The position numbers were made by a program, and so were the translations under genes. This document shows, one piece after another, positions 8,394-15,816 of a stretch of 47,366 nt of DNA. Origin of the DNA: CAIQPO01 sp964648275 (GTDB lineage: Bacteria; Patescibacteriota; Microgenomatia; UBA1400; MFAQ01); NCBI GenBank assembly GCA_964648275.1, contig CAZYOB010000006.1, positions 1 to 47,366 of the forward strand, given 5' to 3'. Below the pieces are notes generated by a model. The model saw only the letters and a list, made by a program, of their open reading frames with translations, was not told the DNA's origin and did not search any database. Position 1 is the stretch's first letter; every line of letters starts with the position of its first letter.

Positions 8394-9449
8394 TTATATC
8401 TCAAAAGGGGTCATTAAATCAAGGAGCCTAAGTTCCAAACCGATCAAAATTGCGAAGCTCAGAAGGGAGCTGCCCCCGTAAGAGAAAATCGGCAAGGTAA
8501 TGCCAGTCACAGGCATGACCCCCAAATTCATGCCAATATTGACGACGGTTTGGAATAGAAAGACAAAAAACACCGAAAGAGAAAGCAAGACATGGCTTTT
8601 TTGCCTTAAAAGGCTGCTGATCCTTAAGTAGCGCGAAAAAAGGAAATAATAGGCAGAAAACAAAACGGCAATCCCTAGAAAGCCAAATTCCTCAGCAAAT
8701 GAAGCAAAGATAAAATCCGTGTGGCGTTCAGGTAGGTAATTTAGCTGGGATTGGGTACCTAAGCGGACTCCCTTTCCCCAAAGTTCACCTGAACCGATGG
8801 CGATAGTTGCTTGGATGACGTTATAGCCAGCACCCTTGGGGTCTTTATAAGGATTAATGAAACTCTCAATCCTCTGTCTCTGGTAGGGTTTAAGAAATTT
8901 AGATTCAAGGGGGATGAGTATCACCGCCGCTACCACACCAATAACCAGCAATCGTTTTAGGTGCCCGGTAATAGAAAGCAGAGCAATCGGAAGGAATAAT
9001 AGGGTAAGGGCAGATCCCAAATCCGGTTGTCTGGCCACCAATATCACGGGAATAATAGCCAAGACCATGAATAAAGCAAAACTTTTCATTGACTTCAGGT
9101 TGTTCTTAGATAGAAACTGGGAATAAAAAATTGCCAAAAGAGGTTTTACTATTTCAGAAGTTTGCAGATTAAAAAAGCCTAGATCGATCCAGCGAACAGA
9201 CCCACGGATATTTTTTCCGATGACTGCTGTCAGTAGTAGAAGAATGATCGATGTGACATAAAGCGCTCCGGAAAGGCTAAAAAGCAGATCGATGTCTACC
9301 TGGCTAATAAGGAAAATGATGATAACACTGGAAACAAAGAATGAAAATTGAGTAGCGAATAGATCCGGAGCAGTGCTCCAAATAGTAACCAGGCCAAGTA
9401 TTTGGATAAGAAGAAGGACAAAGATTATTGAGCCCTTTCTAGGCTTCAT
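8394..9449 (-). CDS. rodA: Rod shape-determining SEDS glycosyltransferase RodA
   Basis: A 351-residue polytopic SEDS-family protein with about ten membrane segments. SEDS proteins polymerise lipid II glycan chains with a partner class B PBP. Hallmarks include ARQPDLGSAL (139-148), the loop YLPERHTDFIFASFAEEFG with the catalytic Asp245, and the terminal LPIFSYGGSSLLSF. It resembles RodA more than FtsW, and a separate FtsW is present at 27485-28627. It starts within ileS by an ATGA overlap, so the two genes are translationally coupled. No mreB or dedicated PBP2 is beside it. Confidence 0.93.
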   Translation of the reverse strand: MKPRKGSIIFVLLLIQILGLVTIWSTAPDLFATQFSFFVSSVIIIFLISQVDIDLLFSLSGALYVTSIILLLLTAVIGKNIRGSVRWIDLGFFNLQTSEIVKPLLAIFYSQFLSKNNLKSMKSFALFMVLAIIPVILVARQPDLGSALTLLFLPIALLSITGHLKRLLVIGVVAAVILIPLESKFLKPYQRQRIESFINPYKDPKGAGYNVIQATIAIGSGELWGKGVRLGTQSQLNYLPERHTDFIFASFAEEFGFLGIAVLFSAYYFLFSRYLRISSLLRQKSHVLLSLSVFFVFLFQTVVNIGMNLGVMPVTGITLPIFSYGGSSLLSFAILIGLELRLLDLMTPFEI

Positions 9450-12268
9450 GGGTGTCTCTTTATTTTGACGGTATCACCTTTAACCAAATTATCCACAAGG
9501 GTTTTTCGTTTTATTTCCTCTTCAGATTCTTTTGGCCAATCGGGAAGTTCGACATCTATCCTTTCATCAAGTCGACACCCCGCTAGCTTGCGCGCTTCTT
9601 GAATTTCCCTGACAAGTTCTCTGGCTTTACCTTTCGCCCTTAGCTGATCTGTGATCTGAGTATCGAACTCGATGCCTTGCTCTTTTGAATCTATCAGAAC
9701 AACTTCATCAACGTTAAGTTCATCTTTGATTAACTGAAGAAGTTCGATTTCATCTTTGAGGGAAGAAAAATTGCCGCTAACATTAATCTGAGATAGTGGT
9801 TGCTTGGTGGCAATACCGAGAGCTTTACGGGAAGCATTACCCATCTCGGCGATCTTCCTGACTTGAGACATCTTGGATAGTAGTTCTGTGTCAATAACAC
9901 TTCTATCATTGACTTCCGGCCAATCTTCCAGATGAACCGATTCTTCACCCGTCAAATGCCGGTAGAGGTATTCGGAGATAAAGGGAATTATGGGAGCACT
10001 TGTCCTGAGGAAGACCTTAAATACAGTAGCCATGGTGGTGTAGGCGATCTCTTTATCTTCAATATTCAAGGATCCCGGACCGACTCTATCTCTTGATCTT
10101 CTGATGTACCAAGTTGAAAGGTCATCGACAAATGATTTAAGAGCGGCGACTGATTTTGGAATCTGATATGAAGATAGGCTCTCATCCATATCCAATATTG
10201 TCTGATCAAGACGAGTTAGAATCCAAGCGTCCAGTGCTGTGGGTCTGGTCGTGAATTCAACCTTTAGTTCCCAATCCTCCAAACTAGCATAGGTAACAAA
10301 ATATTTATACGAATTCCATAGGAGCATAAGAGTTGTCTTCAGCTCATTAGCCCAGTCTGATTCAGAAATGGCTATATCCTGACCGAGAACTATCGGGCTT
10401 CCCATAAGGTAAAGTCTGAGAGAATCGGCACCGTATTTTTCGATCGCCTCTTTGGGATCAGGGAAGTTACCGTAGTTCTTGCTCATCTTTCTACCATCAT
10501 TCCCCTGGATCACTCCGGTAACGATTACGTTCTTAAAAGCAATTGAGTCGAAGAGAAGATTAGAAATTACATGAGTGACGTAGAACCAAGCTCTTAGTTG
10601 ACCAGTGTACTCAGTGATAAAGTCTGCTGGAAAATTGTTTTTGAATTTTTGTTCATTCTCAAATGGATAATGTACTTGCGCATATGGCATCGAGGCAGCC
10701 TCTACCCAGCTGTCGAGAACCTCAGGAACTCTCTTGGCCTGCTGACCACACTTTGGACATTTAAGGGTTACTCTATCAATATCAGGGCGGTGCAGATCAG
10801 TTATTTTTTGACCTGAAAGTTTTTCTATATCAGAAATCGACCCGGCAACAATTTTTTCACCACAAACACATTCCCATACAGGTATCGGGGCTCCCCAATA
10901 TCTAGTCCTTGAAATACACCAGTCCGGTGCAGAATCAATACCCAGCTCAAATCGTCCGTGCTTAAAAAATTCCGGTACCCAATTTATATCGGAATTTGTG
11001 TCCTTAAGTTGCTTCTTTACTTTCTGAATATCGATGTACCATGCTGTTTGTGCTTTATAGAGTAATGGAGTTTCACATCTGTGACAGTGTGGATAACTAT
11101 GAGTAATTTTTGTACTCTTATACATTAATCCCCTATTCTCAAGATCCGTGATGATAAATTTGTCAGCTCCCTTAAAATATTTTCCTTGAGCAACTTCGAC
11201 AATTGGATCCATCATGCCGGTGTCATCAACCGACTCAGCCATTGATAAGCCGTGTTCTTTCCCCAGCTGGGTATCATCTTCTCCGAATCCCGGTGCAATG
11301 TGAACAATACCCGTACCGTCTTCCATGGAAACAAAATTCGCGGAATATAGGTGGTAATCGTTATTGTTTGAGGGGTAATAGTGGTATAGCGGTTCGTATT
11401 CTTTCCCTTCAAGCTCATGTCCTTTAAACTCTCTCTGAATTTTGTATTCATCACCGAGAACCTCTTTGAGTCTGTCTTTGGCCATTATCAAGTTTTCCCC
11501 ATGATGTTCTACTTGAACATAGTCGCTGTCGGAAGAAAATCCAAGAGCAAAGTTGCTAGGAAGGGTCCAGGGGGTGGTCGTCCAGGCCAAGATGGAAGCA
11601 TCTTGATCTTTAAGTTTGAATTTAATGAATACCGATGGGTCGGTGACGTCTTTGTAGGAATTATCCATAGCAACCTCAAAGTTGCTTATGGGAGTCGAAC
11701 AGCGAGGGCAAAATAGTGAAACACGTTTACCTTTGTAGATAAAACCTTTGTCGAAAAGTTCTTTGAATACCCAAAGGACAGATTCCATGTAGGGCATATC
11801 CATGGTTCTGTAAGCATTTTTAAAATCAACCCAGCGACCAATATGGTCTATGTACCATTCCCACTCTGCAGAAACATTTCCAACATATGATTTGCAGGCG
11901 GAAACAAATTTATCTATACCAAGCTCTTCAATTTCTTTTTTTGAATTAATACCAAGCTCCTTTTCAACTTTATTCTCTGCCGGTAGACCGTGACAATCCC
12001 ATCCCCAGACTCTTTCCACCCGCTTGCCCTTCATAGTCTGGAAGCGAGGAATGACGTCTTTTACTATGGATCCCAACAGGTGGCCGTAATGTGGTTTCCC
12101 GGTGACAAATGGAGGACCATCATAAAACCTGTAGGAGTTACTGGCGCTTCTGGCCTCCACAGATTTTTCAAAAGTCTCGTTTTCTTTCCACCCTTTAAGT
12201 ACCTCTTCTTCTACAGCTGAGGGAATGTAATTTAGGTCTAATGATTTAATCGTTTTCTTTTTATCCAT
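9446..12268 (-). CDS. ileS: Isoleucyl-tRNA synthetase (eukaryote-like IleRS2 type)
   Basis: A 940-residue class Ia synthetase that charges tRNA-Ile. The HIGH box appears as HYGH (60-63) in the context DGPPFVTGKPHYGHLLGS, which matches the IleRS2 branch found in eukaryotes and in mupirocin-insensitive bacteria; KMSKN occurs at 594-598. The CP1 editing domain includes AWTTTPWTLPSNFA, and the anticodon-binding domain with a C-terminal extension follows. Resistance of IleRS2 enzymes to mupirocin is known; applying it here is inference. The start is fixed by the T-box terminator just upstream: the U run ends 8 nt before the ATG, and there is no Shine-Dalgarno sequence. First gene of a six-gene unit. 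Confidence 0.96.
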   Translation of the reverse strand: MDKKKTIKSLDLNYIPSAVEEEVLKGWKENETFEKSVEARSASNSYRFYDGPPFVTGKPHYGHLLGSIVKDVIPRFQTMKGKRVERVWGWDCHGLPAENKVEKELGINSKKEIEELGIDKFVSACKSYVGNVSAEWEWYIDHIGRWVDFKNAYRTMDMPYMESVLWVFKELFDKGFIYKGKRVSLFCPRCSTPISNFEVAMDNSYKDVTDPSVFIKFKLKDQDASILAWTTTPWTLPSNFALGFSSDSDYVQVEHHGENLIMAKDRLKEVLGDEYKIQREFKGHELEGKEYEPLYHYYPSNNNDYHLYSANFVSMEDGTGIVHIAPGFGEDDTQLGKEHGLSMAESVDDTGMMDPIVEVAQGKYFKGADKFIITDLENRGLMYKSTKITHSYPHCHRCETPLLYKAQTAWYIDIQKVKKQLKDTNSDINWVPEFFKHGRFELGIDSAPDWCISRTRYWGAPIPVWECVCGEKIVAGSISDIEKLSGQKITDLHRPDIDRVTLKCPKCGQQAKRVPEVLDSWVEAASMPYAQVHYPFENEQKFKNNFPADFITEYTGQLRAWFYVTHVISNLLFDSIAFKNVIVTGVIQGNDGRKMSKNYGNFPDPKEAIEKYGADSLRLYLMGSPIVLGQDIAISESDWANELKTTLMLLWNSYKYFVTYASLEDWELKVEFTTRPTALDAWILTRLDQTILDMDESLSSYQIPKSVAALKSFVDDLSTWYIRRSRDRVGPGSLNIEDKEIAYTTMATVFKVFLRTSAPIIPFISEYLYRHLTGEESVHLEDWPEVNDRSVIDTELLSKMSQVRKIAEMGNASRKALGIATKQPLSQINVSGNFSSLKDEIELLQLIKDELNVDEVVLIDSKEQGIEFDTQITDQLRAKGKARELVREIQEARKLAGCRLDERIDVELPDWPKESEEEIKRKTLVDNLVKGDTVKIKRHP

Positions 12269-12276
12269 ATAAATAT

Positions 12277-12319
12277 AAAAAATCCAGCTTTAGAGCCAGT
12301 ATAGCTCCTTTGCCGGATT
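12277..12319 (-). terminator. T-box-controlled terminator before ileS
   Basis: AATCCGGC (12312-12319) pairs with GCTGGATT (12281-12288) enclosing an inner GAGC/GCTC stem, followed by a T run at 12277-12282. The 5' arm shares AAT with the 3' arm of the antiterminator, so the two structures exclude each other. It ends 8 nt before the ileS start. Confidence 0.8.
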
Positions 12320-12476
12320 AGAGTCTCAAACTTTTATAAGTAGAGACGGTACCATCTAATTGTTTAACTTTATTGCTGGCTATTACGGGCCTTCCCGAGG
12401 AGGTCTACTCTCAGAAAACTGAGTTCTTCTCCCGGCTTGCCCGGTGATAGCCGAGCTCAAATGCCTTGTTGAATCG
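12277..12476 (-). promoter_or_regulatory. T-box leader (riboswitch) of ileS
   Basis: The leader carries a complete T-box antiterminator: ATTAGA (12355-12360), the 7-nt T-box bulge TGGTACC (12348-12354), GTCTC (12343-12347), a 15-nt loop, GAGAC (12323-12327) and TCTAAT (12317-12322), all pairing perfectly. The bulge binds the free CCA end of uncharged tRNA. Upstream is a short stem-loop region with an isoleucine ATC at 12446-12448 that could be the specifier codon, in GGCTATCACC; its exact fold is unresolved because GGCTAT (12447-12452) can also pair with ATAGCC (12378-12383). Stem I looks much shorter than in classic Firmicutes T-boxes. The output is read-through of the terminator at 12277-12319. 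Confidence 0.88.
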
Positions 12477-12482
12477 AGTATT

Positions 12483-12488
12483 ATTATA
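12483..12488 (-). promoter_or_regulatory. Extended -10 promoter of the ileS leader
   Basis: TATAAT at 12483-12488 is preceded by TGG, giving an extended -10 (TG-N-TATAAT). No good -35 is seen at 17 bp. The predicted start near 12476 places the whole T-box downstream. Confidence 0.6.
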
Positions 12489-12503
12489 CCAATCTTTGTC
12501 TAG

Positions 12504-12509
12504 TACAAT
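12504..12509 (+). promoter_or_regulatory. Possible -10 box for the GT-C gene
   Basis: TACAAT ends 11 nt before the ATG at 12521, in the region also used by the divergent ileS promoter. The -35 is not convincing. Confidence 0.25.
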
Positions 12510-12520
12510 TAATTTAACTT

Positions 12521-14044
12521 ATGGGAGCTTTATTATTCCTGATTTCCAGGCTGTGGTTTTTGAATTGGGATGAGGTTTTTTTTGATTCCGGGGAATATAT
12601 TAGCCGTTGGGCAAATCCAAATTATTTTTCAGCCATTATTTCTGGACATCCACCACTACATCTGGGATACATCCTCTACAACTGGCCAGTTTTTCGACTG
12701 TTTGAGAGGCAAGGGCTGAATCCACTACCAGCAATTTTGCTCGTTCAGGTCACTCTCGCTTTACTTTGCGTTTTCTTTTTTGGTAAGGTAGTCAGCAGAC
12801 TGGTGGAGGATAAGACAGCTAATAGAGCAATGATATTGGTTAGCTTGTTACCTATTTTCTGGATTGTTAATGTGACAGTGATGATGGAAACAGGTTATCT
12901 ATTCTTTTTCTTCGGTAGTCTATTTTTCTTAAGCAAATATACTTCCGGAGATGAAAAATACCGATATTTGATTCTTTCGACCGTTTTCTGGATGATGGCT
13001 TTCTTAACTCACACAGTAGTCTTAATCTGGATCCCCTTTTGGCTCTACCTGGCGTGGATGTGGAGCAAAAAGAGATTTATAAAGATCTTGATTGCGGGAA
13101 TATTATCTCTATTGGTAGCCAGTGCCATCAATGCATCATTCCTGGCGAATTCTCTTAAGACAACTCTGGATCAGGGATTTTACTGGCTTTATGCTGCAAA
13201 ATTTGGAGAGCATGCATGGTTTTCTTTTGATGTTGAAACTATTGGTAGGTATTTGAGGAACTGGTGGATCCCTTTGGTCTACAACAACACTTCACCGATT
13301 GTCATAATCGGCCTTCTATCTTTTAGTAGTATGTGGAAGACAAACAAAAAACTATTTTGGTTGGGTGTTTTTTGGATAGCGCCGTCTTTAATTGCCAACC
13401 AGTGGTGGGACAGCTTGCTTTACGGACGACATGCTCTGATAGCCGGATTTGGTTTGGCTTTCTACGTGTCGGTATTATTAAAAGGAATAAGTTATCGAAT
13501 TATCTCCCTGATAGTTCTGGTGATCTCGTTACCGACTCTTTCACTTTTAAGCCATCCAATTCCCTACAACTTGATGTCGGATAAAATCAGTCAATTACCT
13601 GGAGGCGGGCTTCTAATCGACAGCCATTTTGCACGACCGTATACAGATGGAAATTATTTTGGAAAAACTATCTACGTAGATGAGCCCGGATGGAACACTG
13701 CAGAGGCTGCCAGGATACTTGAGGAATACATTGATAACCGAAGAGATGTCTATGTTACCGGACATGCTTTAAGCGAGCCCTATGGCCTTTTTAGTGGTCC
13801 ATACCTACATCCGTTATCACTGTCATACAAAAATCCCTATATTTTGCAGCAAATCACAGATAAATGGGGGTTTGCGGAGTTCGAGGAAGTTAATCGGGGG
13901 TTAAACCTGATGGTTTACAAAGTCATCCCTCAGTCAGGAAAGTACGCAACTATAAAAAGGCTGGACGAGAATAGTAGGAGGATCGACTATTACGACCCCT
14001 TGCGACTATTCATGTCGGCAATTAAGGGTGGTCTAAATTTATAG
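12521..14044 (+). CDS. GT-C-fold membrane glycosyltransferase (PMT/GT39-like)
   Basis: A 507-residue protein with about ten membrane helices in its first 340 residues and a soluble C-terminal part. The first extracytoplasmic loop carries NWDEVFFDSGEYI, similar to the acidic catalytic loop of GT-C enzymes that use polyprenyl-phosphate sugars, and SGHPPLHLGY matches the following conserved region. Such enzymes transfer sugar from a lipid carrier to proteins or glycans outside the cytoplasm. The start is limited by an in-frame TAA at 12515-12517; no Shine-Dalgarno sequence is present. Its last 55 bp overlap the convergent DUF35 gene. Substrate unknown. Confidence 0.75.
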   Translation: MGALLFLISRLWFLNWDEVFFDSGEYISRWANPNYFSAIISGHPPLHLGYILYNWPVFRLFERQGLNPLPAILLVQVTLALLCVFFFGKVVSRLVEDKTANRAMILVSLLPIFWIVNVTVMMETGYLFFFFGSLFFLSKYTSGDEKYRYLILSTVFWMMAFLTHTVVLIWIPFWLYLAWMWSKKRFIKILIAGILSLLVASAINASFLANSLKTTLDQGFYWLYAAKFGEHAWFSFDVETIGRYLRNWWIPLVYNNTSPIVIIGLLSFSSMWKTNKKLFWLGVFWIAPSLIANQWWDSLLYGRHALIAGFGLAFYVSVLLKGISYRIISLIVLVISLPTLSLLSHPIPYNLMSDKISQLPGGGLLIDSHFARPYTDGNYFGKTIYVDEPGWNTAEAARILEEYIDNRRDVYVTGHALSEPYGLFSGPYLHPLSLSYKNPYILQQITDKWGFAEFEEVNRGLNLMVYKVIPQSGKYATIKRLDENSRRIDYYDPLRLFMSAIKGGLNL

Positions 14045-14313
14045 CCATAAATTATCAATCCGGTGTCCCCCTCCTCTTTGAGTTTTCTGGTGACCATTTC
14101 AACAGGCATACCGATGTAAATTTCCTTAAGGTCAATATCGGTTAACTGGGCGGTGATGAGCGGACCTTCTTCAAGTTTGATCAAGGCGACGGCGTAGGGC
14201 ACAAATTGCTCAAAACCGGCGGGCGCATCATAGATGATTGTGAAGGAATAAACCTCGCCTTTCCCGGAGTATTGAAATTTTTCTTTTAATCCACACAGAC
14301 GGTCTCTTTCCAT
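13990..14313 (-). CDS. DUF35-type OB-fold protein lacking the zinc ribbon
   Basis: A 107-residue protein matching the OB-fold domain of DUF35 proteins: YSGKGEVYSFTII, a VPYAVALIKLEEGPLI strand pair, and IGMPVEMVTRKLKEEGD. In archaea and many bacteria such proteins have an N-terminal rubredoxin-like zinc ribbon and scaffold acyl-CoA thiolase/HMG-CoA synthase complexes. Here the N-terminus has a single Cys, and an in-frame stop a few codons upstream excludes a longer form. No thiolase gene is nearby. It follows the PEBP gene by 36 nt and has its own GATAAT box 6 nt before the ATG. It overlaps the convergent GT-C gene by 55 bp. Function here unknown. Confidence 0.7.
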   Translation of the reverse strand: MERDRLCGLKEKFQYSGKGEVYSFTIIYDAPAGFEQFVPYAVALIKLEEGPLITAQLTDIDLKEIYIGMPVEMVTRKLKEEGDTGLIIYGYKFRPPLIADMNSRKGS

Positions 14314-14349
14314 GGGCGTATTATCTCAATACAAAACTCTCATACCCTA

Positions 14350-14787
14350 TCAGGAAGCATAGACACCCACCATCTCGGTTTTGTCCAAAACATGTCCTTG
14401 CATCTGCTTTTCCAGCTGATTTTTTTCTGCAATACCGGAAAGATTCAGGGCGGTGTCTAAAGCGTACAGCTTAAAAAGATATCGATGTTGACCTTCCGGT
14501 GGACACGGCCCTGTGTATTTTTGGTCTCCAAAGCTGTTTGTCCCCTGAACCGCATTAGGTGGAACACTGCCTTCATGTATCTCCGTCTGGTCTTTGGGAA
14601 TATTCCAAATCAACCAGTGGGTGAATATCGCATCCGGAGCATCGGGATCATCGATAATTAAGGACAAGGTCTTGGTGTTTGGCGGAATGTCCGTAATTGA
14701 AAGTGGCGGATTGATATTTTGACCAGCACAAGTGTAAATTTGAGGGATACTACCTCCGGGTTTAAATGCGGAACTGACAATATTCAT
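14350..14787 (-). CDS. PEBP-family protein (YbhB/YbcL type)
   Basis: A 145-residue phosphatidylethanolamine-binding/Raf-kinase-inhibitor-like protein. The ligand-pocket motifs are intact: LSLIIDDPDAPDAIFTHWL (about 42-60) and KYTGPCPPEGQHRYLFKLY (about 90-108). There is no signal peptide, so it should be cytoplasmic. The biochemical role of bacterial family members is poorly known; small-molecule or phospholipid binding is proposed. It begins beside the gene-free stretch at 14788-15111, and the DUF35 gene follows. Confidence 0.93.
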   Translation of the reverse strand: MNIVSSAFKPGGSIPQIYTCAGQNINPPLSITDIPPNTKTLSLIIDDPDAPDAIFTHWLIWNIPKDQTEIHEGSVPPNAVQGTNSFGDQKYTGPCPPEGQHRYLFKLYALDTALNLSGIAEKNQLEKQMQGHVLDKTEMVGVYAS

Positions 14788-14827
14788 AGTTTTGTGAAAC
14801 TTGTTACCATTTTAGTTTAGCAACAAC

Positions 14828-14856
14828 TTGACAGACCGGTCAATATTGTGTAATTT
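14828..14856 (+). promoter_or_regulatory. Predicted promoter in the gene-free stretch
   Basis: A perfect TTGACA (14828-14833), 17-bp spacer and TAATTT (14851-14856) point into a region with no open reading frame but good RNA structure. The -35 lies in an inverted repeat, TTGAC-6-GTCAA (14828-14843), which could be an operator. Confidence 0.5.
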
Positions 14857-14862
14857 GTAATT

Positions 14863-15100
14863 AATCCCACAAGAGGAGTGTTAAGATGCCTCCTTTAGCA
14901 ATTTCGCACTTTTTGATATGTGGCAGTGTAGCTTAGGGATGTTGTCCGATTCCAGACTAATATACTGCTCACCACGAAAACCAGGATACAAGTGACTGAC
15001 CGTACATGAGGCGCCGAGGATATCTGTCATGTAATGGTATATGGTGACGAGACTTAAGGAATAAGAGGTCCGATTGTCTTGAAAATATCGGGCCTCTTTA
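14863..15100 (+). ncRNA. Candidate structured non-coding RNA
   Basis: This stretch has no credible gene but contains nested perfect stems: GCAGTGT/ATACTGC (14923-14929 with 14962-14968), TCACCA/TGGTGA (14969-14974 with 15042-15047) enclosing TACATGA/TCATGTA (15003-15009 with 15027-15033), and a 12-bp hairpin at 15063-15098 that could end the transcript. TTAAG/CTTAA (14881-14885 with 15053-15057) could close the whole domain. A TTGACA-17-TAATTT promoter lies just upstream. I found no signature of RNase P RNA, SRP RNA or tmRNA. Function and even expression are unproven; strand is inferred from the promoter. Confidence 0.45.
15063..15098. terminator. Hairpin, probable bidirectional terminator
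   Basis: A 12-bp stem with one G-T pair and a 12-nt loop lies between the candidate RNA and the end of the lipoprotein gene at 15112. T tracts are weak on both sides (TTTAAT on plus, TTATT on minus), so termination strength is uncertain. Confidence 0.5.
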
Positions 15101-15111
15101 ATGCAAAAAAA

Positions 15112-15771
15112 TTAGTAGTTAATCTTTATGTATTTAGTTTCTCCTTGAGGGGTGATGTATTTGAGAGCCAGCTCCGGTTTGATGTCTTTATCTTGAATCC
15201 AAGTGGCTATATCGGTAACCCAGGTTTTTTGAGTCACCTCGGTCCCGAAGGCAATATCTATTTTTTTAGTCTTGCTCACTTCGGAGCGATAAGCATTTTG
15301 ATAGAAGCTTTTTCCATTAATCACGAGAACAAGTTGGGGAGCAGGATCCCAGCCTGTCTGTTGAATAGTGGAGGGGTGGATACTGGATCCTGATGGGTTA
15401 TTTTGATCTCCTATAAATTCAAAGACCGCATAGAAGAACGTCATTCCGGGAACTGCTTTAGATCCATCTGCCTCATCGGTATTGCCAAATTCCTTGACTT
15501 TAAAACTGGCTTTTCCGGAAAGGTTGATAAGAGAACTTTCAAGTTCTTCGAGAGACTGGTAATTTTCAGGTGAATTTTTATAGTCTCTCAACCGAAAATC
15601 GACAACGATTTCCTCGTCCAGATTCGCAGTTCGATCATAAGTCACAGTTTGAGACGCGGTTGATTTTCCCGTAGCTCCCGATCTGATATCAGCCTGTCCT
15701 GCAGGTAGACACCCCGATAGACCTAAACCAAACGCTACTAACAAGAAGGTAATGAACCACTTGTTATTCAT
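15112..15771 (-). CDS. Predicted lipoprotein of unknown function
   Basis: A 219-residue exported protein. The N-terminus is a lipoprotein signal peptide with the lipobox LSGC (Cys near residue 21), so it should be lipid-anchored on the outer face of the membrane. The remainder, beginning with a Ser/Thr/Gly-rich linker, has no motif I recognise. It is a single gene with a TTGCAT-16-TATAGA promoter ending 8 nt before the ATG, so its mRNA is probably leaderless. It ends 13 bp from the hairpin at 15063-15098. Confidence 0.75.
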   Translation of the reverse strand: MNNKWFITFLLVAFGLGLSGCLPAGQADIRSGATGKSTASQTVTYDRTANLDEEIVVDFRLRDYKNSPENYQSLEELESSLINLSGKASFKVKEFGNTDEADGSKAVPGMTFFYAVFEFIGDQNNPSGSSIHPSTIQQTGWDPAPQLVLVINGKSFYQNAYRSEVSKTKKIDIAFGTEVTQKTWVTDIATWIQDKDIKPELALKYITPQGETKYIKINY

Positions 15772-15779
15772 ACCCCCAT

Positions 15780-15807
15780 TCTATACACGTGTTTGTAACA
15801 AATGCAA
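15780..15807 (-). promoter_or_regulatory. Promoter of the lipoprotein gene (leaderless)
   Basis: TTGCAT (15802-15807), 16-bp spacer and TATAGA (15780-15785) on the minus strand; 8 nt then separate the -10 from the ATG. Transcription should start at or next to the start codon. Confidence 0.6.
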
Positions 15808-15816
15808 CTTTATCCT

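Noticed and set aside
9487..9498. TTATCCACA, a DnaA-box match
   Set aside because: A single copy inside ileS; no cluster of boxes, AT-rich unwinding region or dnaA gene, so no origin.
14921..14974. tRNA-like element (acceptor stem GCAGTGT/ATACTGC)
   Set aside because: No D arm or anticodon arm, and the CCA is not at the position expected after the discriminator; treated as part of the ncRNA candidate.
15783..15796. ACACGTGT as a possible parS centre
   Set aside because: Only the CACGTG core matches; the flanks differ from the parS palindrome and it lies in a promoter spacer.
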